Origin: JAFAMS01 sp963715815
GTDB lineage: Bacteria; Vulcanimicrobiota; Vulcanimicrobiia; Vulcanimicrobiales; Vulcanimicrobiaceae
Length of the DNA stretch: 64,000 bases
NCBI GenBank assembly: GCA_963715815.1
Contig: OY970278.1
Span: 992,001-1,056,000 of the forward strand
Direction: 5' to 3'
Numbering within the stretch: the stretch's first letter is position 1; each line of letters begins with the position of its first letter. Under the pieces are notes generated by a model that did not search any database, had not been told where the DNA came from, and saw only the letters and a list, made by a program, of their open reading frames with translations. Shown in pieces: positions 1 to 8,227 of this stretch. Position numbers and translations under genes: made by a program.

Positions 1-473
1 GCGTCGAGCGAAACGATCTCATGTGAACCATCGGGACGATACGCATCGACGCGCTCTCGCTTCGGATCGGCATGTAACACGAGGCTGACACCGGCAGCGA
101 GATAAACGCGGCGCTTTTCATCGACATGTGCACGAACATCGTCCGGCGATAGCACCTCGACGGCGATATCCGGAGCAACCGGTGGAACCTCGAGATCCTC
201 GCCCTCGAGATTTGCACTGCGCTCGTATGAAATAAAAGCGACGTCGGGGACGAGAGGCCGCCGCTCTTTGCCGGGAGGGGTGATCCGGAAACGCCACTCC
301 GTTCCGACTTCGCCTTTTCCGTGAGCCCATGCGTGGAGTGACTTAGCGATCAGTAACTGCAAGATCGCGTGCTTGCGTCCCGGACTCACTTTCTGGATCG
401 CTCGGCCGCCGATCCATTCCAGCTCGGGTTCCATTTCCGGCAACACGATCTCGCGGATTCCGTGGGTTCCCAC
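1..473 (-). CDS. Uma2 family endonuclease (DUF820), 3' end beyond window
   Basis: Reverse-strand reading gives an open frame of 157 codons running off the left edge. It carries the Uma2/DUF820 pattern: PDVAFIS, then PPVAPDIAVEVLSPDD, then KRRVYLAAGV, corresponding to the PD-(D/E)xK-like core of this family. Start is the GTG at 473, preceded by a GGAAGG ribosome site about nine bases upstream. The family is widespread in cyanobacteria and soil bacteria, often in many copies, and its cellular role is unsettled. The C-terminus lies outside the window, so completeness cannot be judged. Confidence 0.85.
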   Translation of the reverse strand, partial: MGTHGIREIVLPEMEPELEWIGGRAIQKVSPGRKHAILQLLIAKSLHAWAHGKGEVGTEWRFRITPPGKERRPLVPDVAFISYERSANLEGEDLEVPPVAPDIAVEVLSPDDVRAHVDEKRRVYLAAGVSLVLHADPKRERVDAYRPDGSHEIVSLD

Positions 474-534
474 TGTCGATATCCTTCCACACCCACCCTA
501 TCACGCGGTTTTCACGCGTGACAAGTCGGCAGGA

Positions 535-834
535 CTAGGTCGGGTTACTCCAGCTGTACGTCCGGCGCTTTGCACTCTTCATGAGCGGCTTGCGCGCCTC
601 ATCAAACTTCTTGTAATGCGCGGTCTCGCGATGGTCGTTGAAACCGCCTTCATCGACGTAGATTTCGTAGAGCACGACGGTGTCGGTTGTATCGTGCGGC
701 CGCAGCACGTCAAAGCGTAGGCACTTCGGCTCTTTGCGCGAGTTCTGCGCGTTCTCGAGCACGACGTTCATGAATTTGTCCATTGCGCCATCATTGAGGA
801 TCAGCTCGACCTCGAGCACGTAGTGGTTCGCCAC
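535..834 (-). CDS. antibiotic biosynthesis monooxygenase (ABM) domain protein
   Basis: 99 residues, the usual size for a single ABM/YgiN-type ferredoxin-like alpha-beta barrel subunit. The N-terminal strand (LEVELILNDGAMDKFMNVV), CLRFDVLR and VVLYEIYVDEGGFNDHRET motifs match the family pattern in which small dimers oxidise quinols or aromatic substrates without cofactor, or act in stress defence. Start is GTG at 834 with AAAGG about ten bases upstream. It follows the flavin monooxygenase gene by 18 bp on the same strand, so the two are probably cotranscribed and may act on related aromatic compounds (inference). Confidence 0.85.
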   Translation of the reverse strand: MANHYVLEVELILNDGAMDKFMNVVLENAQNSRKEPKCLRFDVLRPHDTTDTVVLYEIYVDEGGFNDHRETAHYKKFDEARKPLMKSAKRRTYSWSNPT

Positions 835-853
835 AATCCCAGCCTTTCTCGAA

Positions 854-2080
854 CTAGCTGGAAGTTTTGTGCAGTGTTTCCTTGTCGTATCCTGCTATGC
901 GCTTGTACGAATCCGAGAGCGCGACCAATTCCTCGCGCGGGATCACGTCGTCAATGCGTTCGAAAGGACGATCGCCGGTGCGCAAGTAGACCTCGCGCAG
1001 AATCGCATCAGGCGGATTGACGCGGTTGGCGCGCACGACTTCAGACGTCATCGGCAGCCGGCGTGCTTCATAGGAACGCAGCGCCTTGATCGGATCGCCG
1101 CCGGCACCGAGCTCTTCGGCAAGCGCGCGAGCGTCCAAGATCGCTTGGCCTGCGCCGTTCGAGCCGCGCGGATACATCGGATGTGCGGCATCGCCGAGCA
1201 AGGTCGCGCGTCCAAAACTCCAGCGTTCGAGCGGTTCTTGATCGACCATCGGAAATTCGAGAATCGTCTCGGCATTACGGATTAGCTCGGGCGCATCGAG
1301 CCAGTCGAAGTTCCAATCCGAGAATGCGCCGATGAAGTCGTCGATGTTGCCGCGCCGGTTCCAATCACGCGCGATGTGTTGTGGCGTCTCGACTTCCGCG
1401 ACCCAGTTGACGAGTTGTCGTCCGGACGCGTCGATCGCATCTTGGATCGGATAGATCACCATCTTGCCCGTCGCAAGCCAGCCGGCACGAATCATCGTTG
1501 CGCCACCGAGAATCGGCGAATGTTTGGTCACGCCGCGCCACATGTTGTAGCCCGAATAGATCGGCGCGCCTTCCTTCGGATAAAACTGCTTGCGGATTTC
1601 CGAGTTGATGCCGTCGCATGCGATCGCGACACTGCCGCGTTTCTTCGATCCGTCATCGAAGCGTAAGCTGATGCTGCTGTCGTCTTGCTGCACGCCGATG
1701 CAGTGGTGACCGAAGAAGAGGTTCTCCGGCCCGACGCGCGCCAGAAATGCGCGCACCAGCACGTTTTGCAAGTCGGCGCGATGAATCGAGAGCTGAGGCC
1801 ATTCGTACCCGGCGGCTTGTCCGAGCGGCTCGTCGTAGATCAATTGGCCGAAGCGATTGAAGAACGCCGAACGATTCGGCGAGACGGCGAGTTTCTCGAG
1901 CTCTTCCTGGAGCCCAAGTTGCGCCAGAATCTTGGTTGCGTGCGGCAGAATGTTGATGCCGACGCCGACTTGTTGCAAGCGATTCGCCTGCTCGTAAATG
2001 CGCACCGGAATCCGGAAACGGTGCAATTCGAGCGCGAGGACCAGTCCGCCGATCCCCGCCCCGACAATGAGGACGGTCAA
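854..2080 (-). CDS. FAD-dependent monooxygenase (salicylate hydroxylase-like)
   Basis: 408 residues, typical of single-component group A flavin hydroxylases. The dinucleotide-binding GAGIGG is at residues 7-12 with the ribose-binding Glu at 30, the DG motif (ACDGINSEIR) near 166, and the GD motif (LLGDAAHPMYP) at 304-313, followed by a conserved GxGQAILDARAL helix. Family members hydroxylate aromatic rings with NAD(P)H and O2. The frame is open further upstream, but that part lies inside the preceding gene; TTG at 2080 gives the correct Rossmann N-terminus. A 14 bp tandem duplication spans this start. It is likely cotranscribed with the upstream binding protein and downstream ABM gene. Confidence 0.88.
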   Translation of the reverse strand: MTVLIVGAGIGGLVLALELHRFRIPVRIYEQANRLQQVGVGINILPHATKILAQLGLQEELEKLAVSPNRSAFFNRFGQLIYDEPLGQAAGYEWPQLSIHRADLQNVLVRAFLARVGPENLFFGHHCIGVQQDDSSISLRFDDGSKKRGSVAIACDGINSEIRKQFYPKEGAPIYSGYNMWRGVTKHSPILGGATMIRAGWLATGKMVIYPIQDAIDASGRQLVNWVAEVETPQHIARDWNRRGNIDDFIGAFSDWNFDWLDAPELIRNAETILEFPMVDQEPLERWSFGRATLLGDAAHPMYPRGSNGAGQAILDARALAEELGAGGDPIKALRSYEARRLPMTSEVVRANRVNPPDAILREVYLRTGDRPFERIDDVIPREELVALSDSYKRIAGYDKETLHKTSS

Positions 2081-2094
2081 ATGAGGACGGTCAA
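2067..2094. repeat. perfect 14 bp tandem duplication at a gene junction
   Basis: The unit ATGAGGACGGTCAA (plus strand) occurs twice back to back. On the minus strand each copy begins TTGACCGTCC. The upstream copy's TTG overlaps the TGA stop (2091-2093) of the binding-protein gene but would read into a stop after five codons. The downstream copy's TTG (2080) opens the monooxygenase. Confidence 0.9.
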
Positions 2095-3122
2095 CTTCTA
2101 GAGTGGTACGGTCCGAGCGTCTTGACTGCTGCGTCTGCGAATGAATCGTCGAGGACGAAGTCGACCGTGAGGTCGCTCCGGACAAATTCGGCCTCCTTGA
2201 ACGTCGCAAGATCTTTTTTCAGGCTATCGACGTTCAGGCGTCCGTTCGGATCGTTGCCGTTCGGTGTAATCGCACGATAAACGGCCGGATCTTTGATCGC
2301 CGTATATTTCGTGAGAATCGCGATGACGTCGTTTGCGGCACGCCCCGCCATCTTGCCGCCCTTGAGGGCATCGTTGTAATCGCGGGCCGCTTTGATGTAG
2401 GCGACCATGAACTTTTGCGCCGCGTCGCCTTTGCTCTTGATGAACGGACCACCATAGAGCACGCACGCGATCTGCTGGTTCGGATAAAATTCGTCGTCGG
2501 ACATGAACTTCACGGCGACGCCGCTTTGAACGCACTTCGTCGCAATCGGTTCGGCCGTGATCGCCGCATCGATCGATCCGTTGCTGAAGGCCGAGAAGTG
2601 GTCGGGGAATCCCAGAAAGATTTCCTCGACGTCCTTATATGTCAGACCGCCTCTTTTGAGGGCCTCATTCATCGTGCAGAAACTCGTCGTCGCTGGCGCG
2701 ACTTCGGCGATCTTCAGCCCCTTAAGGTCGCGTACGCTCTTGACTTTCCCGGAATCGATCAGCGATTTGCGGACCATGAGCGGCAGATAGCCGTAGCCTT
2801 TGGGCGAGGAGCCTTTATCGGCGACGATGCGTATGTCGACGCTGCGTGCGGCGGCGTTATACAAGCCGGCCGAGGGTGCGCCGGCGGCGACGTCGAGCTG
2901 CCCGGTACCGAGCGGTGCGACCATCTTCGCGGCTGAGTCGAACGGAATTAGCTCGACATCAAGTCCCTGTTCGCGAAAATATCCTTTCGCTTCAGCGATG
3001 AAAAACGGTGCGTCGCTGTTGCTGTTCGTCGTGCCGACTGTGATCTTGACCGCGGACTGTGCGAATGCGGCGCCCGCCGTCATACCGATCGCGCCAAGCG
3101 CGAAACCCGCTCGCGTAATCAA
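2091..3122 (-). CDS. NitT/TauT-type ABC transporter substrate-binding protein (NMT1/THI5 family)
   Basis: 343 residues with a Sec signal peptide (cleavage expected after AGAAFA near residue 21). The body begins VKITVGTTNSNSDAPFFIAEAKGYFREQGLDVEL-style, the hallmark of SsuA/TauA/ThiY periplasmic proteins that deliver sulfonates, nitrate, pyrimidines or aromatic acids. No permease or ATPase is adjacent, so it must share a transporter encoded elsewhere, perhaps the set at 23-25.3 kb (inference). The start is TTG at 3122, overlapping the TGA of the upstream DUF151 gene as TTGA. Substrate is unknown; the downstream flavin monooxygenase suggests an aromatic compound. Confidence 0.88.
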   Translation of the reverse strand: MITRAGFALGAIGMTAGAAFAQSAVKITVGTTNSNSDAPFFIAEAKGYFREQGLDVELIPFDSAAKMVAPLGTGQLDVAAGAPSAGLYNAAARSVDIRIVADKGSSPKGYGYLPLMVRKSLIDSGKVKSVRDLKGLKIAEVAPATTSFCTMNEALKRGGLTYKDVEEIFLGFPDHFSAFSNGSIDAAITAEPIATKCVQSGVAVKFMSDDEFYPNQQIACVLYGGPFIKSKGDAAQKFMVAYIKAARDYNDALKGGKMAGRAANDVIAILTKYTAIKDPAVYRAITPNGNDPNGRLNVDSLKKDLATFKEAEFVRSDLTVDFVLDDSFADAAVKTLGPYHSRS

Positions 3123-3592
3123 TCTTTGAAGTCGCTGGGCTTGAGCTCTTCGATGAATTTCTTGAAGCGCTCGCGCTCCTCTTCATCGGATTTCTTGTCC
3201 GGAACGGTCTCCTCCAATGCGATCTTGTCGCTGACGTAGATCGGCGCTTGCATCCGCAAGGCGAGCGCTATTCCATCCGACGGACGCGCATCGATTTCTT
3301 GCGTCTCACCGTTGGTGCGCACGATCAGCTTCGCGAAGAACGTCGAATCTTTGATGTCGTGGATGATGATTTGCTCGAGCTTGGCCTGGAGAGCTTCGAG
3401 CATCATGCGCATGAGATCGTGGGAAAGCGGGCGCGGAACCTGTGTTCCTTCCAATGCCAGCGCAATCGCAGTCGCCTCGAACGGACCAATGAGAATTGGA
3501 AGGTAACGGCGACCTTCGAGATCCTTAAGGATGACGACGGGATCGTGTGTCAACAAGTCGATCCCGAGTTTGTCAACCTTCATCTGACGCAT
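3119..3592 (-). CDS. bifunctional nuclease family protein (DUF151)
   Basis: 157 residues matching the DUF151/BFN family: VDKLGIDLLTHDPVVILKD near the N-terminus, LPILIGPFEATAIALAL, RPLSHDLM, and DARPSDGIALALRM at about 100-113. Family members from plants and Thermotoga relatives have been linked to nuclease activity, but the bacterial role is not settled. A charged C-terminal tail (DKKSDEEERERFKKF) follows the domain, as is common. The start may be at the first or fourth codon. It is divergent from ychF across a 62 bp gap and heads the minus-strand group down to 535. Confidence 0.9.
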   Translation of the reverse strand: MRQMKVDKLGIDLLTHDPVVILKDLEGRRYLPILIGPFEATAIALALEGTQVPRPLSHDLMRMMLEALQAKLEQIIIHDIKDSTFFAKLIVRTNGETQEIDARPSDGIALALRMQAPIYVSDKIALEETVPDKKSDEEERERFKKFIEELKPSDFKD

Positions 3593-3654
3593 CTTTTTCG
3601 GGCTTTCGACTCTGGGCTAGGCCATCCTACACTTGTCCCGAAGCGGCGCTGCTT

Positions 3655-4749
3655 ATGGCCCTCTCATGCGGGATCGTCGGTTTGCCCAATGTCGGCAAGT
3701 CGACGATTTTTAATGCACTTACGCGTTCCGCGAACGCGCTTGCAGCTAACTATCCCTTTGCCACCATCGAACCAAACATTGGAGAGGTGCCGGTCCCGGA
3801 CGACCGTTTAAAGGTGCTTGCAGAGATCGTCGGGACGACCCGAATCGTGTACGCGTCGACGCGCTTCGTCGACATTGCGGGTCTGGTTCGCGGAGCAAGC
3901 AAGGGCGAAGGTCTCGGCAACGCGTTTCTCAGTCACATTCGCGAGACGGATGCGATCGCAATGGTCGTGCGTTGTTTTGAAGATCCGAATGTAACGCACG
4001 TTGAGGGTGTGCCCGATCCGATTCGCGACATCGATATCATCGGTATCGAGATGGCGCTGGCCGATCTCTCAACGATGGCGAAACGTCACGAACGCTTAAC
4101 ACGCGAGGCGCGCGCTGACGTGAAATTGCGGCCATTGCTTGCGGCCGCCGACCGTTTGATCGCCGAGCTCGAAGCCGGCCGTCCTGCGCGCGTTTTCGAG
4201 CCCGCATCGCTCGAAGCCGAATTAGCGCGTGAAAGCTTTCTCCTGACCATAAAACCCGTCATTTACGTTGCCAATGTTGATGAAGGGCAAATCGGGACGC
4301 CCGGGCCGATGGCGCAAACCGTTCTCAAGCGCGCCGCGGAAGAGCATGGTCAAGCAATCGTTCTCAGCGGGAAGATCGAGTCCGAGCTCGCCGGCTTATC
4401 AGATGAAGAAGCGCGCGAATTCTGTACCGAGCTGGGCATTGCGCGCAGCGGTCTTGACCAGCTCATACTTTCTGCATACAACACGCTTGGCTTGATGACG
4501 TTCCTTACCGCCGGGCCCAAAGAGGCCCGTGCGTGGACGGTCGACCGTGGCAGCAAAGCGCCGCAGGCGGCGGGCAAGATTCACTCGGATATCGAGCGCG
4601 GATTCATCCGGGCGGAGGTCGTCTCGTATGAGGATTATGCGCGCCTTCGCTCGCTCGACGCCATTCGTTCGGCCGGGTTGTTACGCAGCGAGGGCAAAGA
4701 CTACGTCATGCAGGAGGGCGACGTCGTCGAGTTTCTCTTCAAGGTGTGA
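3655..4749 (+). CDS. ychF: redox-regulated ATPase/GTPase YchF (Obg family)
   Basis: 364 residues, the standard YchF length. The N-terminal P-loop GLPNVGKST lies at residues 9-17, followed by the switch region and FVDIAGLVRGASKGEGLGNAFLSHIRE typical of this protein. The YchF NxxE-type base-recognition segment is replaced in place by YVANVDE, as in the family. The C-terminal TGS-like domain ends DYVMQEGDVVEFLF. YchF binds ribosomes and ATP and is a negative regulator of stress responses. The frame opens earlier, at 3547, but the conserved start MALSCGIVGLPN fixes ATG 3655. Confidence 0.97.
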   Translation: MALSCGIVGLPNVGKSTIFNALTRSANALAANYPFATIEPNIGEVPVPDDRLKVLAEIVGTTRIVYASTRFVDIAGLVRGASKGEGLGNAFLSHIRETDAIAMVVRCFEDPNVTHVEGVPDPIRDIDIIGIEMALADLSTMAKRHERLTREARADVKLRPLLAAADRLIAELEAGRPARVFEPASLEAELARESFLLTIKPVIYVANVDEGQIGTPGPMAQTVLKRAAEEHGQAIVLSGKIESELAGLSDEEAREFCTELGIARSGLDQLILSAYNTLGLMTFLTAGPKEARAWTVDRGSKAPQAAGKIHSDIERGFIRAEVVSYEDYARLRSLDAIRSAGLLRSEGKDYVMQEGDVVEFLFKV

Positions 4750-4802
4750 GTTTTATCAATGAGGCCAAGCGTTAACTAGGTATTTTGGCCGTTTGTCCTA
4801 AA

Positions 4803-4830
4803 GGTACAATACGGTACAAGGTACCGGAGG
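4803..4830 (+). promoter_or_regulatory. candidate -10 box and ribosome site ahead of glutamate dehydrogenase
   Basis: TACAAT at 4805-4810 resembles a sigma-70 -10 hexamer and lies 30 bases upstream of the ATG. No convincing -35 is present at the expected spacing, so it is tentative. The pentamer GGTAC occurs three times (4803, 4813, 4820), and GGAGG at 4826-4830 is a strong Shine-Dalgarno site with ten-base spacing. Confidence 0.35.
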
Positions 4831-4840
4831 CATTGAAATT

Positions 4841-6103
4841 ATGTCGACTGCGGTGATTCGCGATCTCTCGGTTTTTGGCGAGGCGATCGCCTACTTCAAT
4901 GAGGCCGCGTCGCTTTTGGATCTGACGCCCGGCATGCGTGCGATCCTCACGCATCCCTCTCGTCAAATGATCTTCTCGCTGCCGTTCCAACGCGATAACG
5001 GCGAGCTTGAGGTTTACACCGGTTACCGCGTTCAGTACAACTTCGCACGCGGTCCCGCAAAGGGCGGAATCCGGTATCATCCTGGGGTTACGCTGGATGA
5101 GGTCACCGCGCTTGCCTTTTGGATGACCTGGAAATGTTCGGTTGTCGATCTTCCGTTCGGCGGCGGCAAAGGCGGCGTTACGTGCGATCCCTCTAAGCTC
5201 TCGATGGGCGAGCTCGAACGCATCACGCGGCGCTACGCAGCGGAGCTTGTCGAAGTCATCGGTCCCGACAAAGATGTTCCCGCGCCGGACGTTGGAACGA
5301 CGCCGCAGATCATGGCGTGGTTCATGGATACGTACTCGATGCACGTGCGTCAAAACGTGCCGGGTGTCGTCACCGGTAAACCGCTCGAAATCGGCGGTTC
5401 GCGCGGACGCGTCGAAGCAACCGGCCGCGGCGTTTCGATCGTTGCGCTGGCCGAGCTCGAACGACTTAAGATTCCGGCGAAAAACGCGCGCGTCGTCGTT
5501 CAAGGTTTCGGAAACGTTGGTTCCTATGCAGCTCGCTTTCTTTCGGAAGCGGGCTGTAAAGTTGTAGGCATCTCCGACGTCACCGGCGGCTATCATAATG
5601 ACAAAGGCATCGATGTCAAGAGCGCGATCGCTTACGCGCAGGAGCATCACTCGCTCGACGGCTATCGCGGCGGAGATAAGCTCCCGTCGGGCGATGTTCT
5701 GGAAGTCGATTGCGACGTGCTCGTTCCGGCCGCGCTCGAGAACGTGTTCACGATCGTAAATGCGCGCAGCATCAAAGCGAAGTTAATCGTCGAAGGCGCC
5801 AACGGGCCGACCACTCCTGAAGCCGATGCGATCTTCCGCGAGCGCGGTATCATCGTCATACCCGATATCGTCGCAAATGCCGGCGGCGTCATCGTCTCGT
5901 ACTTCGAATGGGTGCAAGATCGCCAAGGCTTCTTCTGGAAAGAAGCTGACGTGAACGAGCGCTTGCGCGAACACCTTTTGACGAACTTCGACGCGATGCG
6001 CGAGCTTGCGGCTGCGCGCGGCGTATCGTATCGTACGGCCGCCTACATGCTAGCAATTCAGCGCGTGAAAACGACGCTCGAGATTCGCGGAGTGTACGCT
6101 TAA
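4841..6103 (+). CDS. gdhA: glutamate dehydrogenase (Glu/Leu/Phe/Val dehydrogenase family)
   Basis: 420 residues, the length of NAD-type hexameric glutamate dehydrogenases (RocG/GudB class). Substrate-pocket lysines are in GPAKGGIRYHP (K74) and MTWKCSVV (K98), with the catalytic lysine in PFGGGKGGV (K110). The Rossmann glycine motif is VQGFGNVGSYAA near 220. It interconverts glutamate and 2-oxoglutarate plus ammonium. Start is ATG 4841 after a strong GGAGG. The TauE-type exporter gene begins just after its stop, so the two may be cotranscribed. Confidence 0.95.
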   Translation: MSTAVIRDLSVFGEAIAYFNEAASLLDLTPGMRAILTHPSRQMIFSLPFQRDNGELEVYTGYRVQYNFARGPAKGGIRYHPGVTLDEVTALAFWMTWKCSVVDLPFGGGKGGVTCDPSKLSMGELERITRRYAAELVEVIGPDKDVPAPDVGTTPQIMAWFMDTYSMHVRQNVPGVVTGKPLEIGGSRGRVEATGRGVSIVALAELERLKIPAKNARVVVQGFGNVGSYAARFLSEAGCKVVGISDVTGGYHNDKGIDVKSAIAYAQEHHSLDGYRGGDKLPSGDVLEVDCDVLVPAALENVFTIVNARSIKAKLIVEGANGPTTPEADAIFRERGIIVIPDIVANAGGVIVSYFEWVQDRQGFFWKEADVNERLREHLLTNFDAMRELAAARGVSYRTAAYMLAIQRVKTTLEIRGVYA

Positions 6104-6132
6104 CGAACATTCTCGTCGACCTCGGTCTCGGA

Positions 6133-6849
6133 GTGGCCGTCGGATTTCTCGGCGGCCTTTTCGGTTTGGGCGGCGGCCTGTTTTTGATTCCGCTGCTCGG
6201 ATTCATCTACGGCTACGATCAGCAGCATGCGCAAGGGACGGCGCTTGTGATGATCATCCCGAACACGGTCATCGCGGTATGGCAGTACATGCGCCGCACG
6301 AAGATGGATCTGCGCATCGCCGGCGTGCTGGCCGTGGCTGCATTGCCGTTTACGTTCCTCGGGGCTCACTTTGCAACGCACATCGCGAGTGCGCCGCTGC
6401 GCCGATCGTTTGCCGTGATGATGCTTGCAATTGCGATTTTCTATGTGTGGGCCGGTTTGCGAAAAGCTAAGGAGCGGGGCGCACCGCGTACGCATCTGTG
6501 GCCGCTTGCGATCCCAATTGGCGCGTTCGGCGGCGGACTCTCCGGCTTGTTCGCGACGGGCGGCGCAGTCTTTGCGGTCCCGCTGATGGCGACGATTTTC
6601 AACTTCCCGCAAGTCATCGCGCAATTCATGGGCCTCGCGCTCGTCGCTCCCGGCACGATCATCAACTTGGCGACGTATGCAGTCAACGGCGATGTCGTGT
6701 GGGGCCGTGGAATCGCCCTTGCAGTCGGCGGGACGATTGCGATCGGCTGGGGCGTCCATCTCGCGCATTATCTTCCCGAGCGCGCCCTGCGCGGATTGTT
6801 CGCGCTGCTGGCCGCCTACAGCGCCATCGCGTTGTGGCTGCGCGCATAG
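6133..6849 (+). CDS. TauE/SafE family sulfite/organosulfur exporter-like membrane protein
   Basis: 238 residues with about eight hydrophobic segments. The duplicated family motifs GGLFGLGGGLFLIPLL (N-terminal half) and GGGLSGLFATGGAVFAVPLM (second half) are both visible. Family members move sulfite, sulfoacetate or other small anions across the inner membrane. GTG 6133 gives a shortened first helix. The frame continues upstream through ILVDLGLG with an ATT at 6109 as the only near-start, so the true N-terminus may be about eight residues longer. It is likely cotranscribed with gdhA and the small membrane ORF that follows directly. Confidence 0.88.
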   Translation: MAVGFLGGLFGLGGGLFLIPLLGFIYGYDQQHAQGTALVMIIPNTVIAVWQYMRRTKMDLRIAGVLAVAALPFTFLGAHFATHIASAPLRRSFAVMMLAIAIFYVWAGLRKAKERGAPRTHLWPLAIPIGAFGGGLSGLFATGGAVFAVPLMATIFNFPQVIAQFMGLALVAPGTIINLATYAVNGDVVWGRGIALAVGGTIAIGWGVHLAHYLPERALRGLFALLAAYSAIALWLRA

Positions 6850-6957
6850 GTGAAGCCACAGCGGCGTTTTAACTTCGAGCTTGCGGTCGGCGCATATGCC
6901 GTTGCGGCCGTGTTGCTTACGATGTTGATTGCCTACTTCAGACACCATGCTCGTTAA
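6850..6957 (+). CDS. 35-residue single-pass membrane protein (small ORF)
   Basis: A GTG directly after the exporter's TAG opens a 35-codon frame ending in TAA at 6957. It has a basic N-terminus (KPQRRF), one hydrophobic helix of about 20 residues (ELAVGAYAVAAVLLTMLIAYF) and a basic C-terminus (RHHAR). It fills the gap between the exporter and the HemL-family gene and overlaps the start of the latter by 11 bp. The charge layout and exact fit support a real small membrane protein, possibly a partner of the exporter, but no homology is recognised and there is no strong ribosome site. Confidence 0.5.
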   Translation: MKPQRRFNFELAVGAYAVAAVLLTMLIAYFRHHAR

Positions 6958-8227
6958 AGGCCGCACCAGCGACGCGCTGGCCGGCGGCGTCGATTCCCCG
7001 GTGCGCGCCGGTGCAGCGGTTGGCGGCGATCCGTTCATTCAGGCACGCGGCGCGGGCGCGTATGCGTACGATGCCGCGGGGCGCCGGTACATCGACTATT
7101 TGATGGCGTACGGTCCGCTGTTGCTCGGTCACGCGCATCCGGCCGTCACACGCGGACTCGATGAGATCGCGGCACGCGGTGTGGTGTACGGCTCGACCCA
7201 CGAAGACGAGCTTGTGCTCGCGGAGCGTATTCGCGGACATTTGCCGTCGATGGAGCGCTTGCGATTCACGACGACCGGTACCGAAGCGGTGATGGCCGCC
7301 GTTCGCGTGGCACGTGCGTTTACCGGTCGTTCGGCGATCGTGAAATTTGGCGGCAACTACCACGGCCACTTCGATCTCGGCTTGCTGGGCGCGGGCGCAT
7401 CGGCGCACACGGATAACGCGGTCGGCGCCGGAATCCCCGCCGCGACGCTCGACGATCTTGGCATTGCGCGCTACAACGATCTCGAGGATCTCGATCGCGT
7501 CCTTGCAGCCGAACACATCGATGGACGGTTAGCGGCAATTCTGGTCGAGCCGATCGTCGGCAACATGGGCCTGGTCGAGCCGGTCGCCGGGTTTCTCGAA
7601 GGGATCTTCGCGCGTGCACGCGCTCGGAACGCGCTCGTGATCTTCGATGAGATCATCACCTGGCCACGCCTTGGACTGGGCGGCGCGCAGCACCGATTGC
7701 GCCTTCTCCCCGATCTCACGACGATCGGGAAGAATCTCGGCGGCGGCTTTCCGCTTGCGGCTTATGGCGGGCGCGCGGACGTCATGCGCGTTTTAGCACC
7801 GGAAGGGCCGACATTCGCCGGCGGGACACACGCCGGGAATCCGTTCGCGATCGCAATTGGGCTGCGCGCGCTCGATTTTCTGGAAACGAATCCGGGCGTC
7901 TTCGCGCAGATGCGTACGCTCGGCGAACGTCTCGGTAACGGTATCCGCGCGATCGGCCTCGCCTACGCCGTCGTGACGCTGGAAAGCATCGTCGATTTCA
8001 AGTTTCGCGAGGGACCACCGACGCGCAGCTACGACGATCAGCAATCCGCCGATGCACGAGCTTACGCGGCGTACTATCACGAGATGCGGTCGCGCGGCAT
8101 TCTCTTGCCGCCATCGCAAAACGAAGTGATGTTTTTGTGCACCGAGCACACCGCGAGCGACGTCGACGAAACGCTCGCCGCGATCGGTGCCTCAATTCAT
8201 GCTATGCGAGAGCGTTCCATTATCTGA
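6947..8227 (+). CDS. glutamate-1-semialdehyde 2,1-aminomutase family (HemL-like class III aminotransferase)
   Basis: 426 residues, the HemL length. Family marks: GGVDSPVRAGAAVGGDPF near the start, TGTEAVMAAVRVARAFTGR, KFGGNYHGHFD, and the PLP lysine in TTIGKNLGGGFPLAAYGG. HemL converts glutamate-1-semialdehyde to 5-aminolevulinate for tetrapyrrole synthesis. The segment after FDE reads IITWPRLGLGGAQ where canonical HemL has a (V/M)MTGFR gating loop, so an alternative amine substrate is possible. ATG 6947 is preferred over the TTG at 6929. Its 3' end overlaps the convergent kinase gene by 36 bp. Confidence 0.8.
   Translation: MLVKGRTSDALAGGVDSPVRAGAAVGGDPFIQARGAGAYAYDAAGRRYIDYLMAYGPLLLGHAHPAVTRGLDEIAARGVVYGSTHEDELVLAERIRGHLPSMERLRFTTTGTEAVMAAVRVARAFTGRSAIVKFGGNYHGHFDLGLLGAGASAHTDNAVGAGIPAATLDDLGIARYNDLEDLDRVLAAEHIDGRLAAILVEPIVGNMGLVEPVAGFLEGIFARARARNALVIFDEIITWPRLGLGGAQHRLRLLPDLTTIGKNLGGGFPLAAYGGRADVMRVLAPEGPTFAGGTHAGNPFAIAIGLRALDFLETNPGVFAQMRTLGERLGNGIRAIGLAYAVVTLESIVDFKFREGPPTRSYDDQQSADARAYAAYYHEMRSRGILLPPSQNEVMFLCTEHTASDVDETLAAIGASIHAMRERSII

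Noticed and set aside
4772..5650. 292-codon minus-strand open frame
   Set aside because: Antisense to glutamate dehydrogenase with no recognisable motif.
6100..7038. 312-codon minus-strand open frame
   Set aside because: It is antisense to the exporter and HemL-like genes, rich in Arg/His/Gln, with no domain; a codon-bias shadow of real genes.
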